This document shows, piece after piece, positions 5,335-6,633 of a stretch of DNA of 6,633 bases. This DNA comes from Clostridium_AI sp002297865 (GTDB lineage: Bacteria > Bacillota > Clostridia > Lachnospirales > Lachnospiraceae): positions 1 to 6,633 of the forward strand of contig CALFNR010000134.1 in NCBI GenBank assembly GCA_937903005.1, read 5' to 3'. Within the stretch, counting starts at the first letter, position 1; every line of letters starts with the position of its first letter. Position numbers and translations under genes: made by a program. The notes under the pieces were generated by a model. The model worked only from the letters and a program-made list of their open reading frames with translations. It ran no database searches and had not been told where the DNA came from.

Positions 5335-6270
5335 ATGAGTACAAAAGGAATCGATGTTTCAACTTATCAAGGACAGCCTGACTGGGCAAAAGTAAAGGCA
5401 AGTGGAGTGGATTTTGCTTTCATCCGTGCTGGTTACGGAAAAAACAACATTGACCAGAGATGTTCTTACAACGGAACTAACACAAAAGCCAATGGAGTAA
5501 CACCTCATTTTTACTGGTTCTCTTATGCTTACAGCCGCGATATGGTTGTAAATGAAGCAAATTACATAATTGCCGAAGCAAAGAAATACACAAGCAATTG
5601 TATGTTAGCATGGGATTTTGAATATGATTCCATGGATTACGCCAAAAAGAAAGGGGTAACCGTATCCAAATCCACTTTAACAAACTGGGCTGTTGCTTTC
5701 TGCCAAACTGTAAAAGCAGCAGGTTTCACACCAGTTGTCTATGCAAATGAAGATTATGTAAGAAATTACATTGATATCGATTCCGTAATCAGCCAGACTG
5801 GTGCAAAATTATGGTTTGCAAGATATTCCAGTACAATCGGTAATTATGGTTCTAACGCTTATATCTGGCAGCACTCTTCTACCGGTTCTGTTCCAGGAAT
5901 CAGCGGAAATGTGGATATGAACATTGGCTATTTTGATGGTGGTTCTAATCCTGCCTACACATTAAATGCATTTGTTCGTGAAGTTCAGGCTGCATGTGGA
6001 GCATCTGTAGATGGTATTGCAGGTACAGAAACCTTATCCAAAACTGTTACAGTATCTGCCACAGTTAACAACAGACATGCTGTTGTTGCCCCACTTCAAA
6101 AACGTTTGAATGCATTAGGGTATAATTGCGGAACGGCTGATGGCATTGCAGGAAGCAAATTTACTGCTGCTGTAAACAGTTATCAGAAGAATGTACTTGG
6201 TTACAGTACATTAGATGGAGAAATCACTGCCAAAGGCAAGATGTGGAAATCACTGCTTGGAATGCTTTAA
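5335..6270 (+). CDS. GH25 lysozyme (endolysin-like muramidase) with C-terminal peptidoglycan-binding repeats
   Basis: A 311-residue muramidase that should cut the MurNAc-GlcNAc bond of peptidoglycan. Residues 1-205 are a GH25 barrel: KGIDVSTYQG with Asp7, FIRAGYG, HFYWFSYA, AWDFE with Asp94 and Glu96, and NVDMNIGYFDG with Asp194, which match the family's acidic active-site positions. Residues about 212-311 carry two PG_binding_1-like units: a short one (FVREVQAACGASVDGIAGTETL) and a fuller one (PLQKRLNALGY...ADGIAGSKFTAAVNSYQKN), ending WKSLLGML. There is no signal peptide, so release needs a holin, lysis or an unusual route, as for phage endolysins. I chose the ATG at 5335, with AAAGGAG 10 bases upstream; a TTG at 5326 is only one base from GGAG. 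The gene is divergent from the regulator and ends at a clear terminator. Confidence 0.93.
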   Translation: MSTKGIDVSTYQGQPDWAKVKASGVDFAFIRAGYGKNNIDQRCSYNGTNTKANGVTPHFYWFSYAYSRDMVVNEANYIIAEAKKYTSNCMLAWDFEYDSMDYAKKKGVTVSKSTLTNWAVAFCQTVKAAGFTPVVYANEDYVRNYIDIDSVISQTGAKLWFARYSSTIGNYGSNAYIWQHSSTGSVPGISGNVDMNIGYFDGGSNPAYTLNAFVREVQAACGASVDGIAGTETLSKTVTVSATVNNRHAVVAPLQKRLNALGYNCGTADGIAGSKFTAAVNSYQKNVLGYSTLDGEITAKGKMWKSLLGML

Positions 6271-6300
6271 TCTTAATCTTTCTTATTTCTAAACTCCTTA

Positions 6301-6330
6301 AGCTCCCTCAAAACGAGGGAGCTGTTTTTT
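6301..6330 (+). terminator. Intrinsic terminator of the lysozyme gene
   Basis: AGCTCCCTC (6301-6309) and GAGGGAGCT (6315-6323) form a perfect 9-bp GC-rich stem with an AAAAC loop, followed by G and six T residues, 30 bases after the stop codon. The T run overlaps the stop codon of the opposing small gene. On the minus strand the same stem lacks a T run, so it is efficient in one direction only. Confidence 0.95.
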
Positions 6331-6565
6331 ACTTCTTATTGGAATCATGTAAAAGCTTGTACAAATTATTAATCTGCTTGTTCATGTTCATCAGTACAGC
6401 ATATTTATCTGTCAAATCAGATAACAATGTCTGGTACTCTCTCTCTCGTTCTTCCTGTCTTTCATCTAATTTGTCGTTTTTTTTAATGGTATACAAAAGC
6501 AGAAATACAAATAGAACCGTCCAGATTCCTTGGGACTGAGTGACTGACAACAAAACATCCTCCAT
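6329..6565 (-). CDS. BhlA/UviB-family holin-like membrane peptide
   Basis: A 78-residue peptide with one predicted membrane helix (GIWTVLFVFLLLYTI, residues 13-27), followed by a highly charged, probably coiled-coil tail (KKNDKLDERQEEREREYQTLL...). The layout SQGIW-hydrophobic segment-KK-charged repeat is that of the BhlA/UviB group: short single-span peptides of phages, bacteriocin plasmids and Firmicute chromosomes with holin-like or bacteriocin-release roles. Length fits the family (about 70-90 residues). AAGGAGGTGAT (6569-6579) is an almost perfect complement of the 16S rRNA 3' end, 7 bases from GGAGG to the ATG, so translation should be strong. It converges on the lysozyme gene with 58 bases between stop codons. 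Whether it acts with that lysozyme is inference. Confidence 0.85.
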   Translation of the reverse strand: MEDVLLSVTQSQGIWTVLFVFLLLYTIKKNDKLDERQEEREREYQTLLSDLTDKYAVLMNMNKQINNLYKLLHDSNKK

Positions 6566-6568
6566 CCT

Positions 6569-6579
6569 ATCACCTCCTT
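6569..6579 (-). promoter_or_regulatory. Near-perfect ribosome binding site of the holin-like gene
   Basis: AAGGAGGTGAT on the minus strand is an 11-base match to the anti-Shine-Dalgarno complement, the best in the window. It fixes the start at 6565. Upstream to the window edge only weak promoter matches are seen (TTGCTA, 18 bases, TATTAC), which I do not call. Confidence 0.85.
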
Positions 6580-6633
6580 CTTTATTTTGTAATGTAATAA
6601 GACAAAGTCTTTCATTTTAGCAACTTATTTTTT

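Noticed and set aside
6243..6539. 98-codon plus-strand reading frame after the lysozyme
   Set aside because: It overlaps the lysozyme end, reads through a strong terminator and is antisense to the holin-like gene, which has a near-perfect ribosome binding site.
1..6633. CRISPR arrays, tRNA or rRNA genes, insertion sequences
   Set aside because: No spaced direct repeats of CRISPR type, no tRNA-like cloverleaf with conserved GGTTCGA arm, no rRNA signature and no transposase-like frame were seen.

Overview
The window is AT-rich DNA from a low-GC Firmicute, most likely an anaerobic gut or rumen Clostridium-type bacterium (Lachnospiraceae is my best guess). The reasons are the AT-rich codon use, the strong GGAGG-type ribosome binding sites, a type I [4Fe-4S] hybrid-cluster protein of the strict-anaerobe kind, a cobalamin riboswitch in front of a DUF4430 secreted protein, and a GH25 lysozyme close to a BhlA/UviB-type peptide. 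No database search was possible, so family names rest on motifs I can read.

Layout. All genes are on the minus strand except the lysozyme. Reading the minus strand from the right: a small BhlA/UviB-like membrane peptide (6329-6565) converges on the plus-strand GH25 lysozyme (5335-6270). The lysozyme is divergent from a Crp/Fnr-family regulator (4476-5159). The regulator is followed by a hybrid-cluster protein/hydroxylamine reductase with a fused C-terminal DUF1858 redox domain (2447-4378), which ends at a strong terminator (2303-2354). Next comes a HAD phosphatase of the phosphoglycolate phosphatase type with its own good sigma-A promoter (1513-2160). Then there is a cobalamin riboswitch with an apparent terminator-type expression platform (1183-1393), a secreted DUF4430 protein (259-1122), and the first 53 codons of another secreted protein that runs off the left edge (1-161).

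How the pieces work together. There are three independent modules. (1) Nitrosative-stress module: the Crp/Fnr regulator lies directly upstream of hcp. A perfect 14-bp palindrome, GTAACATATGTTAC, overlaps the regulator's stop codon and sits exactly 41.5 bp upstream of the predicted hcp transcription start, the classic position for class II activation by a Crp/Fnr protein. This makes the regulator a probable HcpR. (2) Cobalamin module: a complete cobalamin aptamer precedes a secreted protein with the transcobalamin-C-terminal-like DUF4430 fold, which points to B12-repressed capture of corrinoids at the cell surface; the truncated secreted protein is probably part of the same unit. The promoter of this unit carries a 14-bp palindrome in a 19-bp spacer, suggesting a second, protein-based layer of control. 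(3) Cell-wall module: a lysozyme without a signal peptide plus a holin-like peptide in convergent orientation looks like a domesticated or remnant phage lysis pair.

Two start codons were moved from the longest reading frame (regulator and lysozyme) because the upstream TTG codons overlap or abut the Shine-Dalgarno sequence.
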